NCBI GenBank assembly: GCA_027864655.1
Contig: JAQAZG010000003.1
Coordinates: forward strand, 62,001-126,000
Length of the DNA stretch: 64,000 nt
Direction of reading: 5' to 3'
DNA from: Oleispirillum naphthae
Lineage (GTDB): Bacteria; Pseudomonadota; Alphaproteobacteria; Rhodospirillales; Rhodospirillaceae
A program made the position numbers and the translations under genes. Numbering within the stretch: the first letter of the stretch is position 1; the number at the start of each line of letters is the position of its first letter. Below the pieces are notes generated by a model. That model searched no databases and was not told the origin of the DNA. It was given only the letters and a program-made list of their open reading frames with translations. Below are positions 18,747-27,399 of this stretch, piece after piece.

Positions 18747-19804
18747 GTCGTCACACACGCTTCGCTGCGAATCAGCCGGACCATCGCCTCCACATGCTGC
18801 GGCGGCGTGTCCGGCAGGATTCCATGGCCAAGGTTGAAAATGAACCGGCCTTTGCGCCAGCCGTCAACGATGGCGGAGACCGCGCGTTCCATCGCCACCC
18901 CGCCGAGGCGCAGCAAACCGGGATCGAGATTGCCCTGGATCAGGGTTTGCTTCTGCAGCACGTCGCGTCCCCAGGCCAGCGGCACCGCCCAATCCAGCGC
19001 CAGGCCGTCCGCATCGATGCGCGCCGCCAGACCGTCGAGATGCTGCCCCGCGCCGCGCGCGAACACCAAAATCGGTATCTCCGGATGCTTCGCCCGCACC
19101 TTGCGGATCACCGCGGCGATCGGCTTTTCCACCCAGTTGGAGAAGCCCCAGTCGTCGAACACTCCGGCCCAAGTGTCGAAGATCTGCAGCACGTTGGCCC
19201 CGGCCTTGACCTGGGCGGAAAGATGCAGCGCCACCGCCTCCACCAGCACGCCGATGAGACGGTCGAAATCGTCCGGCCGCGCATAGGCCCAATACTTGGC
19301 GATCTGGAACTCGCGGCTGCTGCGTCCCTCCATCATGTAGGTGGCGAGAGTCCACGGCGCGCCGGAAAAGCCGATCAGCGCGGTCTCGGCGGGCAGCGCA
19401 TCGCGCAGCAGGGAAACCGTCTCGTACACCGGCTCGAGGTGACGCTCCATCCGTCCCAGCGACAGGCGTGCGAAGTCGCCGGTCTTTTCCAGCCGCATCA
19501 GCACCGGACCGACCCCTTCGTCGAAGCGCACCGTCTGCCCCAGGCCGTCGGGAATCACCAGAATGTCGGAAAACAGGATCGCCGCATCCAGATCGAAGCG
19601 GCGCAGGGGTTGCAGCGCCACCTCCATCGCCAGCTTCGGCGTATAACAGAGGTCGAGGAAAGAACCCGCCTCCGTCCGCACCTTGCGGTATTCGGCGAGA
19701 TAGCGACCGGCCTGACGCATCAGCCAGATCGGCGGAGATCCCTTGGCGGGACCGGAGAATGCCGAGATCAAACGGCTCTTGGCGGGCGAAAAGGAATGGG
19801 TCAC
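18743..19804 (-). CDS. hemE: Uroporphyrinogen decarboxylase
   Basis: Decarboxylates the four acetate side chains of uroporphyrinogen III to give coproporphyrinogen III. The 353-residue product has the signature IWLMRQAGRYLAEYRKVR near residue 30 and the segment FSGAPWTLATYM. GTG 19804 is chosen because GGAGG sits about 10 bases upstream and gives the usual length; a longer open frame extends into the origin region without support. hemE next to oriC is a known arrangement in Caulobacter and Rickettsia. Confidence 0.96.
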   Translation of the reverse strand: MTHSFSPAKSRLISAFSGPAKGSPPIWLMRQAGRYLAEYRKVRTEAGSFLDLCYTPKLAMEVALQPLRRFDLDAAILFSDILVIPDGLGQTVRFDEGVGPVLMRLEKTGDFARLSLGRMERHLEPVYETVSLLRDALPAETALIGFSGAPWTLATYMMEGRSSREFQIAKYWAYARPDDFDRLIGVLVEAVALHLSAQVKAGANVLQIFDTWAGVFDDWGFSNWVEKPIAAVIRKVRAKHPEIPILVFARGAGQHLDGLAARIDADGLALDWAVPLAWGRDVLQKQTLIQGNLDPGLLRLGGVAMERAVSAIVDGWRKGRFIFNLGHGILPDTPPQHVEAMVRLIRSEACVTT

Positions 19805-19979
19805 GGAACGGAGTCCTCCGAGTACGGTCGCTCTCTTACCTAAACATGAATCCTTGAATAAAAAAGGTATTGGTTGTGGTTGTAGGGGGGAATTGCGGGA
19901 ATGCCGAATCATCCACGAAATCGTCCCCAACCGTGCGGGAAAATCCGCCGCACGGTCGAAACCCCCCGGACGGCTGCGG

Positions 19980-20017
19980 ATAATATTTTTTATAATATTG
20001 AAAATAAATGGTAATTA
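19980..20017. other. AT-rich DNA unwinding element candidate of oriC
   Basis: About 38 bp containing only three or four G/C bases, abutting the perfect DnaA box at 20021. In a genome this GC-rich such a run is exceptional. Interpreted as the site of initial strand opening. Confidence 0.6.
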
Positions 20018-20020
20018 CGG

Positions 20021-20029
20021 TTATCCACA
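20021..20029 (+). other. DnaA box, exact consensus
   Basis: TTATCCACA matches the DnaA 9-mer exactly and sits four bases from the AT-rich stretch. Weaker 9-mers are scattered on both sides within the intergenic region. Confidence 0.75.
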
Positions 20030-20255
20030 GGATGTGAAAAATCCGCATAAGCGGCGGCGGCAGTTCCCTCATCCCGATGATTCACCCAATGCGGCGCGGC
20101 GGCGGGCCTGCGGGAAAATCCTGTGGACGAGAATCAGGGGTACGGGCAGGAAATCCGGAAATCCGGAAAAACCGGAAATCATCCACAGTTTGTCCCCAGA
20201 TTGTCCTATGGAGTTATCCAGGGTAGGCTGCATGCGGCATTTCAGGAGAGACGGC

Positions 20256-21095
20256 ATGCTCGACGGCAGCGGCGGATTCCACGTTCACCTGGTTTCGGAC
20301 TCCACCGGCGAGACGGTGGCCACGGTGGCGCGCGCCTGTCTCGCGCAGTTTTCCGATGCGCGGCCGATCCAGCACCTGTGGTATCTGGTGCGCACCCCGG
20401 GCCAGGTGGAGCGGGTCCTCGCCGGCGTCGCCAACGACCCGGGCCTGGTGCTGTTCACCGTGGTGGACAGCACGGTGCGCCGCGCGCTGGAAACCGGCTG
20501 CTATGCCCTCGGCGTGCCGTGCATCGCGGTGCTCGACCCGGTGATGTCCACCCTCACCACGCTTCTCGGCCGCGGCATCACCGGCCGCCCCGGCGGGCAG
20601 CACGTGCTGGACGCCGCCTACTACAAGCGGATGGAGGCGATCGAATACACCATCAGCCACGACGACGGCCAGGCGCTGGACGACCTGGAAACCGCCGATC
20701 TGGTGCTGGTGGGGGTTTCCCGCACCTCCAAGACGCCGACCTGCGCCTATCTCGCCAACCGCGGCTTCAAGGCGGCGAACGTGCCGATGGTGCTCGGCAT
20801 CGACCTGCCGGAGCAGCTGGCGACCCTGAAAAGCCCGGTGATCGTCGGCCTCACCCGCGAGCCGAAAAGCCTCTCCGAGATCCGCCAGAACCGCCTGCGC
20901 ATGCTCAACGAGGCGGAAACCACCGCCTACGCCCGGCTGGAAAGCGTCACCGAGGAGGTGGGGGAGGCGCGCCGCATCTTCGCCCGCCGCGGCTGGCCGG
21001 TGATCGACATGACCCGCCGCTCGATCGAGGAGGCGGCGGCGACGATCGTCGAGCTCTACCGCAGCCGCTATCCCAACCGGGGCGAAGATGGCTGA
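20256..21095 (+). CDS. ppsR: Pyruvate, phosphate/water dikinase regulatory protein (PPSR family)
   Basis: A bifunctional kinase/phosphorylase that controls phosphoenolpyruvate synthase or PPDK by reversible phosphorylation. The 279-residue product shows FHVHLVSDSTGETV at the start, a P-loop-like segment GVSRTSKTPTCAYLANRG, and NRLRMLNEAETTAYARLESVTEEV. ATG 20256 follows AGGAGA. It is the first gene right of oriC and begins a run of five overlapping or closely spaced genes. Rickettsia has the same neighbour (RP001) at its origin. Confidence 0.93.
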   Translation: MLDGSGGFHVHLVSDSTGETVATVARACLAQFSDARPIQHLWYLVRTPGQVERVLAGVANDPGLVLFTVVDSTVRRALETGCYALGVPCIAVLDPVMSTLTTLLGRGITGRPGGQHVLDAAYYKRMEAIEYTISHDDGQALDDLETADLVLVGVSRTSKTPTCAYLANRGFKAANVPMVLGIDLPEQLATLKSPVIVGLTREPKSLSEIRQNRLRMLNEAETTAYARLESVTEEVGEARRIFARRGWPVIDMTRRSIEEAAATIVELYRSRYPNRGEDG

Positions 21096-21690
21096 GCCCG
21101 CCCTCATCCTCGCCTCCGGCAGCGCGGTGCGCCACCGCCTGCTCGCCGAGGCCGGGGTTCCCCACGCCGTCGAACCGGCGGATATCGACGAGGCGGCGGT
21201 GAAGGCGCGGCTTCGCGCCGCGGGCGGCAGTGCGGCGGATGCGGCCAAGGCCCTGGCGGAGGCCAAGGCGCGCGCCGTGGCGGCCCGCCACCCGCAGGCC
21301 TGGGTGCTCGGCTGCGACCAGATTCTCGATTTCGAGGGCGCATGGTTCGACAAGGCGCAAGACATCGCAGAGCTGCGCCGCCATCTCCAGCGCCTGCGCG
21401 GGCGGGCCCACATGCTGGTCTCCGCCCTCTGCCTGGTGCGCGGCGGCGGCCCCGCCTGGGTCGCGGCGCGCACCGCGCGCCTCGCGATGCGGGAATTTTC
21501 CGATGAATTCCTCGAAGCCTATCTGAAAATCGCGGGGCGAGAAGCCTTGCAAGCGGTCGGGGGCTACAGTATCGAAGGACGAGGAGCGCAACTCTTCGCG
21601 CGCGTCGAAGGCGACCTGTTCACCGTCATGGGCCTGCCCCTGATGCCGCTGCTCGCGCGGTTGCGCCGCACCGGGATTTTGCCGTCATGA
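21088..21690 (+). CDS. maf: Maf-like nucleoside triphosphate pyrophosphatase
   Basis: A house-cleaning pyrophosphatase acting on dTTP/UTP or modified nucleotides. The 200-residue product has the Maf start LILASGSAVRHRLLAEAGV, the catalytic Asp-containing VLGCDQILDFEG, and QAVGGYSIEGRGAQLFARVEGD near the C terminus. The motif LASGSAVR replaces the more usual LASxSPRR. It overlaps ppsR by 8 bp and aroE by 4 bp, so it is firmly within the operon. Exact substrate is not evident. Confidence 0.93.
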   Translation: MAEPALILASGSAVRHRLLAEAGVPHAVEPADIDEAAVKARLRAAGGSAADAAKALAEAKARAVAARHPQAWVLGCDQILDFEGAWFDKAQDIAELRRHLQRLRGRAHMLVSALCLVRGGGPAWVAARTARLAMREFSDEFLEAYLKIAGREALQAVGGYSIEGRGAQLFARVEGDLFTVMGLPLMPLLARLRRTGILPS

Positions 21691-22571
21691 CCCATTCGCC
21701 TCGGATTCTCACCCACACCGGCGCCAGCCGCCTCGCCGGGGTGATCGGCTGGCCGGTCGATCACTCGCAGTCGCCGCGCCTGCACGGCTATTGGCTGGCG
21801 CACCACGGCATCGACGGCGCCTACGTGCCGCTCGCGGTGCCGCCGGACCGCCTGGCGGAAGCGCTGGCCGGGCTGCCCGCGCTCGGCTTCTCCGGGGCCA
21901 ACGTCACCATCCCGCACAAGGCCGCGGTGATCCCGCTGGTCCACCACGTCACCGCGGTGGCGCGGCAGATCGGCGCGGTCAACACCCTGATCGTCAACGG
22001 CGACGGCACCATCACCGGCACCAACACCGACGCCCAGGGCTTCCTCGACAACCTGAAACAGCAGGCCCCGGCCTGGACCCCCGCCCGCCCCGCCGCGGTG
22101 ATCGGCGCGGGCGGCGCGGCACGCGCCGTGTGCGCCGCCCTGATCAAAGCCGGGGTGCCGGAAATCCTCCTCTTCAACCGCACCATCGACAAGGCGGCCG
22201 AACTCGCGGAATCCCTGCGCATCCACCGCGCCGCCGCGATCTTTCCGCTGCCGCTTACCGGCGGCATGTGGAAGGCGCGCGCCCGCGACATCGGCCTGAT
22301 GGTCAACGCCACCGCGCTCGGCATGACCGGCCACCCGGCGCTGGAGCTCGATCTCTCGGTGCTGCAACCCGACGCCGTGGTCGCCGATATCGTCTATGCG
22401 CCGCTCAAAACCCCGCTGCTCGTCACGGCGGAGCAGTTCGGGCTGACCACCGTGGACGGCCTCGGCATGCTGCTGCACCAGGCGCGCGCCGGCTTCTCCC
22501 AGTGGTTCGGCGTAATGCCGGAAGTCACGGACGAACTGCGCGCCTTCGTCCTCTCCGGCATCAACGCCTGA
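21687..22571 (+). CDS. aroE: Shikimate dehydrogenase (NADP+)
   Basis: Reduces 3-dehydroshikimate to shikimate in aromatic amino-acid synthesis. The 294-residue product has the substrate motif GWPVDHSQSPRLHGYWL, the catalytic Lys in GANVTIPHKAAV, the NADP-binding loop GAGGAARAVCAALI and the DGLGMLLHQA C-terminal helix. ATGA overlap with maf indicates coupling. Followed by coaE after 6 bp. Confidence 0.96.
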   Translation: MTHSPRILTHTGASRLAGVIGWPVDHSQSPRLHGYWLAHHGIDGAYVPLAVPPDRLAEALAGLPALGFSGANVTIPHKAAVIPLVHHVTAVARQIGAVNTLIVNGDGTITGTNTDAQGFLDNLKQQAPAWTPARPAAVIGAGGAARAVCAALIKAGVPEILLFNRTIDKAAELAESLRIHRAAAIFPLPLTGGMWKARARDIGLMVNATALGMTGHPALELDLSVLQPDAVVADIVYAPLKTPLLVTAEQFGLTTVDGLGMLLHQARAGFSQWFGVMPEVTDELRAFVLSGINA

Positions 22572-22577
22572 GGCCGG

Positions 22578-23180
22578 ATGATGCGGGTGATCGGACTCAC
22601 CGGCTCCATCGCCATGGGCAAAAGCACGACGGCGGCGATGCTGCGCCGCCTCGGCGTTCCGGTGTACGACGCCGACGCCGCGGTGCACCGCCTCACCGCG
22701 CCGAGGGGCCGCGCGGTCGCCGCCATCGCCGCGCGCTTCCCCGGCGTGATCGACCGAACCGGCGCGGTGGACCGCCGCCTGCTGGGACCCCGCGTTTTCA
22801 AGGATGTGAAGGAACTGAAGGCGCTGGAGGCAATTCTTCATCCTCTAGTCAAGCATGAGGAAAGGCGCTTCATGCAACGGCAATACCGCGAAAAACGCCG
22901 CATCGTCGTCCTCGACATCCCGCTCCTCTTCGAAACCCGGGGACAGGGCCGCTGCGATGCGGTGTGGGTGGTCTCCGCGCCGCGCCTGTTGCAGACCCAG
23001 CGGGTGCTGCGCCGTCCCGGCATGACCGGCGACCGCCTCGCCGCGGTGCGCGCCCGCCAGATTCCGGATGCGGAAAAACGCCGCCGCGCCGACCTCGTCA
23101 TCCCCACCGGGCTCGGCCGCCGCCCCGCCTGGAACGCCGTGCTCCGCGGCCTGAAGAAACAGGGAAAGCCCGATGCGTGA
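22578..23180 (+). CDS. coaE: Dephospho-CoA kinase
   Basis: Phosphorylates dephospho-CoA, the last step of coenzyme A synthesis. The 200-residue P-loop kinase has GLTGSIAMGKSTTAAML at the N terminus, DADAAVHRL, and DIPLLFET in the substrate-binding region. Length is normal. Start ATG 22578; the next codon is also ATG. Its 3' end overlaps dnaQ by 8 bp. Confidence 0.95.
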   Translation: MMRVIGLTGSIAMGKSTTAAMLRRLGVPVYDADAAVHRLTAPRGRAVAAIAARFPGVIDRTGAVDRRLLGPRVFKDVKELKALEAILHPLVKHEERRFMQRQYREKRRIVVLDIPLLFETRGQGRCDAVWVVSAPRLLQTQRVLRRPGMTGDRLAAVRARQIPDAEKRRRADLVIPTGLGRRPAWNAVLRGLKKQGKPDA

Positions 23181-23862
23181 AGTCGCCCTCGATACGGAAA
23201 CCACCGGCCTCGACCCGGAAACCGGCGACCGCATCGTCGAAATCGCCTGCGTCGAAATGATCAACCACCAGGCGACCGAGAACGTCTACCATGCCTACGT
23301 CAACCCTCTGCGCGACATGCCGGAAGAGGCGCGGCGCATCCACGGCCTGACCGCCGAATTCCTCTCCGACAAGCCGCTGTTCGACGAAATCGCCGACGAG
23401 TTCCTGAAATTCATCGGCGACGCGCCGCTGGTCATCCACAACGCCGCGTTCGACATCAAGTTCCTCAACATGGAACTCAGACGCGCCGGGCTGAAACCCC
23501 TGCCCTATGAACGCGCCATCGATACCCTGCGCATCGCCCAGGGAAAATTTCCCGGCGCGCGCGTCAACCTCGATGCGCTGTGCCAGCGCTTCGGCATCGA
23601 CAATACCCACCGCACCCTCCACGGCGCGCTGCTCGATACCCGCCTCCTCGCCGAGGTCTATCTGGAACTCTGCGGCGGCCGCGAACCCGGCCTCGCCTTC
23701 CTCGGCGCGGGCGCGGAAAAATCCGAAACCGGCCCGGCCCGGGTCTCCCTCGACCGTCCCTTCCGCGAACCCAGACCCCACAGCCCCACGCCGGAAGAGA
23801 CGCAGGCCTTCGAGACCTTCCTCGATACCTTGAAAAACCCGATCTGGCGCCGGGACGCGTAG
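23173..23862 (+). CDS. dnaQ: DNA polymerase III subunit epsilon (3'-5' proofreading exonuclease)
   Basis: The proofreading exonuclease of the replicative polymerase. The 229-residue product has ExoI LDTETTGLDP, ExoII VIHNAAFDIKFLNMEL and an ExoIII region HRTLHGALLDTRLLAEVY with the catalytic His and Asp, so it is an active DEDDh enzyme. A Pro-rich tail may contact the polymerase. It is the last gene of the ppsR run, close to the origin, and is followed by R4. Confidence 0.96.
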   Translation: MREVALDTETTGLDPETGDRIVEIACVEMINHQATENVYHAYVNPLRDMPEEARRIHGLTAEFLSDKPLFDEIADEFLKFIGDAPLVIHNAAFDIKFLNMELRRAGLKPLPYERAIDTLRIAQGKFPGARVNLDALCQRFGIDNTHRTLHGALLDTRLLAEVYLELCGGREPGLAFLGAGAEKSETGPARVSLDRPFREPRPHSPTPEETQAFETFLDTLKNPIWRRDA

Positions 23863-24017
23863 CGAAAAACCAGGCCGGGGCTCCGCCCTGGACCCGCAAG
23901 GGGCCGGAAGGCCCCTTGACCCCCCCCCAACTTTTTGCGCGCAGCGCCATAGAGCCGTCACGCGGCGAAAACTTAGGGGGGGTGCGGGGGGCCCAAGGTC
24001 CCCCGCGAAGCTTTGGT
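23863..24017. repeat. Modular palindromic element R4 (dnaQ/grpE, convergent)
   Basis: The left arm is the two-hairpin type: AGGCC with GGGGCTCCGCCC, then CAAGGGGCC-GGAA-GGCCCCTTG. The core is TTTTTGCGCGCAGCGC. The right arm hairpin is GCGGGGGGCCC-AA-GGTCCCCCGC followed by AAGCTTTGGTTTTT at the grpE stop. Confidence 0.88.
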
Positions 24018-24019
24018 TT

Positions 24020-24631
24020 TTACGCCTGGGTGTCCACGGTTTGGCCGGGGCCGCCGGGGGGCATGCCGTCGCCCTTCGGGCCGCCTTTGGAGACCACGAC
24101 CATGGCGGCGCGCAGCAGCCGGTCGTGCAGCACGTAGCCGGGCTGGAACACCTGGACGACGGTTCCGGAGGGCACGGAGGCGTCCTCGATTTCGTGCACC
24201 GCCTGGTGGACGTGCGGGTCGAAGGGTGCGCCGACGCCGGGGACGGCGCGGATGTTGTAGCGCCCCAGCGCCTCCTGGAGGCCCTTCTCGGTCATTTCCA
24301 GGCCGATCACCAGGTTCTTTACGGTTTCGTCGGCAAGGCCGTCCTGCGGCACGGCGGAAAGCGCGCGTTGCAGGTTGTCGGCGACCGGCAGGATGTCCGT
24401 GGCGAGGCCCTGCAGGGCGTATTTCAGCTTGGTCTCGATTTCCGCCGCGGAGCGTTTGCGCAGGTTCTCCATATCCGCGTGGGCGCGGATGTAGGCGTCC
24501 TTGAGCTTTGCGGCCTCGGCCTCCAGTGCGGCGATTCTGTCCTCGGGCGTGGGTTCCGGCGCCGGTTCCGGGGCCGGAGCCTCGGCCTGCGGGGTTTCCG
24601 GCGGGATGATGTTCTCAGGGTTCTCGGTCAT
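24020..24631 (-). CDS. grpE: Nucleotide exchange factor GrpE
   Basis: Exchanges ADP for ATP on DnaK. The 203-residue product has an acidic, Pro-rich disordered N terminus, a long coiled-coil helix (IAALEAEAAKLKDAYIRAHADMENLRKRS) and the C-terminal beta domain with VPGVGAPFDPHVHQAV and VVQVFQPGYVLHDRLLRAAMVVVSK. It lies 44 bp downstream of hrcA on the same strand, 31 kb from dnaKJ. Confidence 0.96.
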   Translation of the reverse strand: MTENPENIIPPETPQAEAPAPEPAPEPTPEDRIAALEAEAAKLKDAYIRAHADMENLRKRSAAEIETKLKYALQGLATDILPVADNLQRALSAVPQDGLADETVKNLVIGLEMTEKGLQEALGRYNIRAVPGVGAPFDPHVHQAVHEIEDASVPSGTVVQVFQPGYVLHDRLLRAAMVVVSKGGPKGDGMPPGGPGQTVDTQA

Positions 24632-24675
24632 CGCGGTAACGGTTCTTCCTTGGGTGGTTTGCGCCGGGGGGGTCC

Positions 24676-25728
24676 CTAGCCGATCAGGCGCGTCAGGACC
24701 TTGGCGGTGAAATCGACCAGCGGGATGATACGGCCATAGTTGAGGCGGGTCGGCCCCACCACCCCGATCGCGCCGACGATCTTTTCCGAGGCGGAGCGGA
24801 ACGGCGCGACGATGAGCGACGAACCGGACACCTCGAACAACGGATTGTCGGAGCCGATGAAAATTTGGACGCCCTCGGCCTGATTCGCAATATCCAGCAG
24901 CGAGAGCATGCGTTCCTTGGCTTCCAGCGCTTCGAACAGGGCGCGGATGCGCTCCAGCTCGTCCAGCGCGTGGACGTTCTGCAACAGGTTGGCCTGGCCG
25001 CGCACGATCAGCGCGCCGCCGCCCGCCTCACCGCCCCAGACGGCGAGCCCGTCCTCCACCACCTTTTTGGTGAGGACGTCGATCTCGCTCCTGTGGCCTT
25101 CCAGCTCGGCGAAGATGCGGGCGCGCGCCTCGGCCATGGTGCGGCCGACGATGTGGGCGTTGAGGTAGTTGGTCGCCTCCACCAGCACCGAGGGCGGCAG
25201 GCCGCGCGGCACCGAGATGATGCGGTTTTCCACCAGGCCGTCGCTGCTGACGGTGACCACCAGCGCCCGCTCGTCGGAGAGGGCGACGAACTCCACGTGC
25301 TTCAACGGCGCTTCCGCCTTCGGCGCAAACACCAGCCCGGCGCAGCGGGAAAGCCCGGAAAGCAGGGTGGTGGTGCTTTCCAGCGCGGCGGGGAGGTCCT
25401 TGCTGCTCTGGCGGCAGCGCGCCTCGATGAGGGCGCGGTCGTCGGGGTCGAGGTGGCCGGTCTCCATCAGCCCGGAGACGAAGAAGCGCAGCCCCGCCTC
25501 GGTGGGCAGACGCCCGGCGGAGGTGTGCGGCGCATAGATCAGGCCCATCGCCTCCAGGTCCGCCATCACCGCGCGGATGGTGGCGGAAGAAAGCGGCTGC
25601 GAAAGCCGCGCCGACAGCGTGCGCGAGCCCACCGGCTCGCCGGTTTCCACATAGGAATCGACGATCAGGCGGAACACCTCGCGGGAGCGGTCGTTCAGCT
25701 GCTGGACGGGCGAATTCGCGTAGGGCAT
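24676..25728 (-). CDS. hrcA: Heat-inducible transcription repressor HrcA
   Basis: The repressor of CIRCE-controlled chaperone genes. The 350-residue product has the N-terminal winged helix ([29 protein letters not shown] and [19 protein letters not shown]), a GAF-like middle and the C-terminal [19 protein letters not shown] segment. ATG 25728 (MPYANSPV) is preferred to one at 25767. No CIRCE inverted repeat was seen upstream of hrcA, grpE or dnaK, so its targets, such as groESL, are probably elsewhere. Confidence 0.95.
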   Translation of the reverse strand: MPYANSPVQQLNDRSREVFRLIVDSYVETGEPVGSRTLSARLSQPLSSATIRAVMADLEAMGLIYAPHTSAGRLPTEAGLRFFVSGLMETGHLDPDDRALIEARCRQSSKDLPAALESTTTLLSGLSRCAGLVFAPKAEAPLKHVEFVALSDERALVVTVSSDGLVENRIISVPRGLPPSVLVEATNYLNAHIVGRTMAEARARIFAELEGHRSEIDVLTKKVVEDGLAVWGGEAGGGALIVRGQANLLQNVHALDELERIRALFEALEAKERMLSLLDIANQAEGVQIFIGSDNPLFEVSGSSLIVAPFRSASEKIVGAIGVVGPTRLNYGRIIPLVDFTAKVLTRLIG

Positions 25729-25884
25729 CGGCTCTCGGGCGCGTGGAAAAATTCGTACACCCTTCACTTAGTGCAAAGCGCGGCAAAGGGGAAGCGCGGA
25801 AGGGGACTCGCCGTCCTTGTGTTTTGCCGCCGGGATGGGTACATCCCAAGGAACACGAATTTCACCGGAACAAAGGAACCGCTC

Positions 25885-26604
25885 ATGCGCCCCTCCGGCC
25901 GCGCTTTCGACGACCTGCGCACCGTCGTCCTCGAACCCAACGTCAACAAGCACGCGGAGGGCTCCTGTCTCGCCAAGTTCGGCGATACCCATGTGCTCTG
26001 CACCGCCAGCGTCGAAGACCGCGTTCCCTCGTGGATGCGCAACACCGGCCGCGGCTGGATCACCGCCGAATACGGCATGCTGCCGCGCTCCACGCACGAG
26101 CGCACCGACCGCGAAGCGCGGCGCGGCCAGTCCGGGCGCACCCACGAGATCCAACGCCTGATCGGCCGCTCCTTGCGCGCCGTGGCGGACCTCAAGGCGA
26201 TGGGCGAGCTGTCGATCAAGGTGGATTGCGACGTCATCCAGGCCGACGGCGGCACCCGCACCGCCTCGATCACCGGCGCCTATGTCGCCCTCTTCCTGGC
26301 GTTGCAGAAGCTGCGCGGCATGGGCATGCTGCCCACCATCCCGCTCAAGGATTACGTGGCCGCGGTCTCCTGCGGCCTCTACAAGGGCCAGCCGGTGCTC
26401 GACCTCGACTACGACGAGGATTCCAACGCCCAGGCGGACGCCAACTTCGTGCTCACCGGCTCGGGCGGCATCGTCGAAATCCAGGGCACGGCGGAGGCCG
26501 ACCCCTTCTCCCAGGCGCAGTTCATGCAGCTGCTCGACCTCGCGCGCAAGGGAACCACCGACCTCATCCGCATGCAGAAACAGGTCCTCGGGACCGGAGG
26601 CTGA
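25885..26604 (+). CDS. rph: Ribonuclease PH
   Basis: A phosphorolytic 3'-5' exoribonuclease trimming tRNA 3' ends. The 239-residue product shows [36 protein letters not shown], the RNA-binding segment [21 protein letters not shown], and [19 protein letters not shown] with the catalytic phosphate-site region. ATG 25885 follows AAAGGAA. It is divergent from hrcA and 3 bp upstream of rdgB. Confidence 0.97.
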   Translation: MRPSGRAFDDLRTVVLEPNVNKHAEGSCLAKFGDTHVLCTASVEDRVPSWMRNTGRGWITAEYGMLPRSTHERTDREARRGQSGRTHEIQRLIGRSLRAVADLKAMGELSIKVDCDVIQADGGTRTASITGAYVALFLALQKLRGMGMLPTIPLKDYVAAVSCGLYKGQPVLDLDYDEDSNAQADANFVLTGSGGIVEIQGTAEADPFSQAQFMQLLDLARKGTTDLIRMQKQVLGTGG

Positions 26605-26607
26605 GGC

Positions 26608-27210
26608 ATGGCCAGGCAGTTTTCCGGCAGCAAACTGGTGATCGCCAGCCACAACGCGGGCAAGGTCAAGGAAATCGCCGAACTCCTGGAAGGCCGCGGC
26701 ATCGCGGTGGTCTCCGCGGGAGACCTCGGCCTGCCGGAGCCGGAGGAAACCGGCGAAACCTTCGCCGAGAACGCGGCGCTCAAGGCGCGCGCCGCGGCGG
26801 AGGGCGCGGGCCTGCCCGCGCTCGCCGACGATTCCGGCCTCTGCGTCACCAGCCTGGAAAACGCGCCGGGCATCCACTCGGCGCGCTGGGCCGGGCCGAA
26901 CCGCGACTTCAGCTACGCCATGGAACGCATCCGCATCGCGCTGGGCGATTCCGCCGACCGCGAGGCCCATTTCGTCTGCGCCCTCGCGCTCGCCTGGCCC
27001 GACGGCCACTGCGAAATCCTCGAAGGCCGGGTGGACGGCCAGCTCACCTTCCCGCCGCGCGGCGAAAAAGGCTTCGGCTACGACCCGATCTTCGTGCCGG
27101 TGGGCGATTCCCGCACCTTCGCGGAAATGGAACCGGCGGAAAAACACGCCATGTCCCACCGCGCCCGGGCGTTCCGGAAGCTGCTGGATGCGTGCTTCGG
27201 GGAAAAATAA
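26608..27210 (+). CDS. rdgB: XTP/dITP pyrophosphatase
   Basis: Hydrolyses non-canonical purine triphosphates such as dITP and XTP to keep them out of DNA. The 200-residue product has [20 protein letters not shown], the catalytic region [32 protein letters not shown] and [18 protein letters not shown]. It follows rph by three bases, the usual rph-rdgB-hemW order. It ends directly at R5. Confidence 0.96.
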   Translation: MARQFSGSKLVIASHNAGKVKEIAELLEGRGIAVVSAGDLGLPEPEETGETFAENAALKARAAAEGAGLPALADDSGLCVTSLENAPGIHSARWAGPNRDFSYAMERIRIALGDSADREAHFVCALALAWPDGHCEILEGRVDGQLTFPPRGEKGFGYDPIFVPVGDSRTFAEMEPAEKHAMSHRARAFRKLLDACFGEK

Positions 27211-27387
27211 AACGGTGCGGGGGGACTCGGTCCCCCCGCGCCCCCCATATGTTTTTTGCCGCGAAGCGGCAGGCAATACCTCCCGTTGCAGCCGCACAGG
27301 TTTATGGCGCTACGCGCAAAAACCAAGTTATGGGGTCAAGGGGACCGAGTCCCCTTGCGGGTCCGGGCGGAGCCCGGCCTTGTTTTC
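27211..27387. repeat. Modular palindromic element R5 (rdgB/hemW, codirectional)
   Basis: The left arm is the single hairpin GCGGGGGGAC-TCG-GTCCCCCCGC. The core is TTTTTTGCCGCGAAGCGGC..GGCGCTACGCGC. The right arm is the two-hairpin type, CAAGGGGAC-CGA-GTCCCCTTG then CCGGGCGGAGCCCGG, ending 12 bp before hemW. It interrupts an otherwise tight rph-rdgB-hemW run. Confidence 0.88.
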
Positions 27388-27399
27388 ACGGACTGACGC

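Larger units (their letters stand above)
19805..20255. other. Putative chromosomal replication origin (oriC)
   Basis: A gene-free region of about 450 bp between divergent hemE and ppsR, the location of oriC in Caulobacter crescentus (hemE side) and Rickettsia. It contains an exact DnaA box TTATCCACA (20021-20029), near matches at 20179-20187 (TCATCCACA), 20214-20222 (TTATCCAGG), 20122-20130 (minus strand) and 19909-19917, and a very AT-rich stretch at 19980-20017 suited to unwinding. parAB and two parS sites lie within 10 kb. Flanking genes are oriented away on both sides. Confidence 0.82.

Noticed and set aside
19743-20255. Extended N terminus for ppsR or hemE reaching into the origin region
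   Set aside because: The extensions lack homology and ribosome sites and would cover the DnaA boxes; the internal starts at 20256 and 19804 have good ribosome sites and family-typical lengths.
25729-25884. CIRCE operator upstream of hrcA or between hrcA and rph
   Set aside because: No TTAGCACTC-N9-GAGTGCTAA or close variant could be found.
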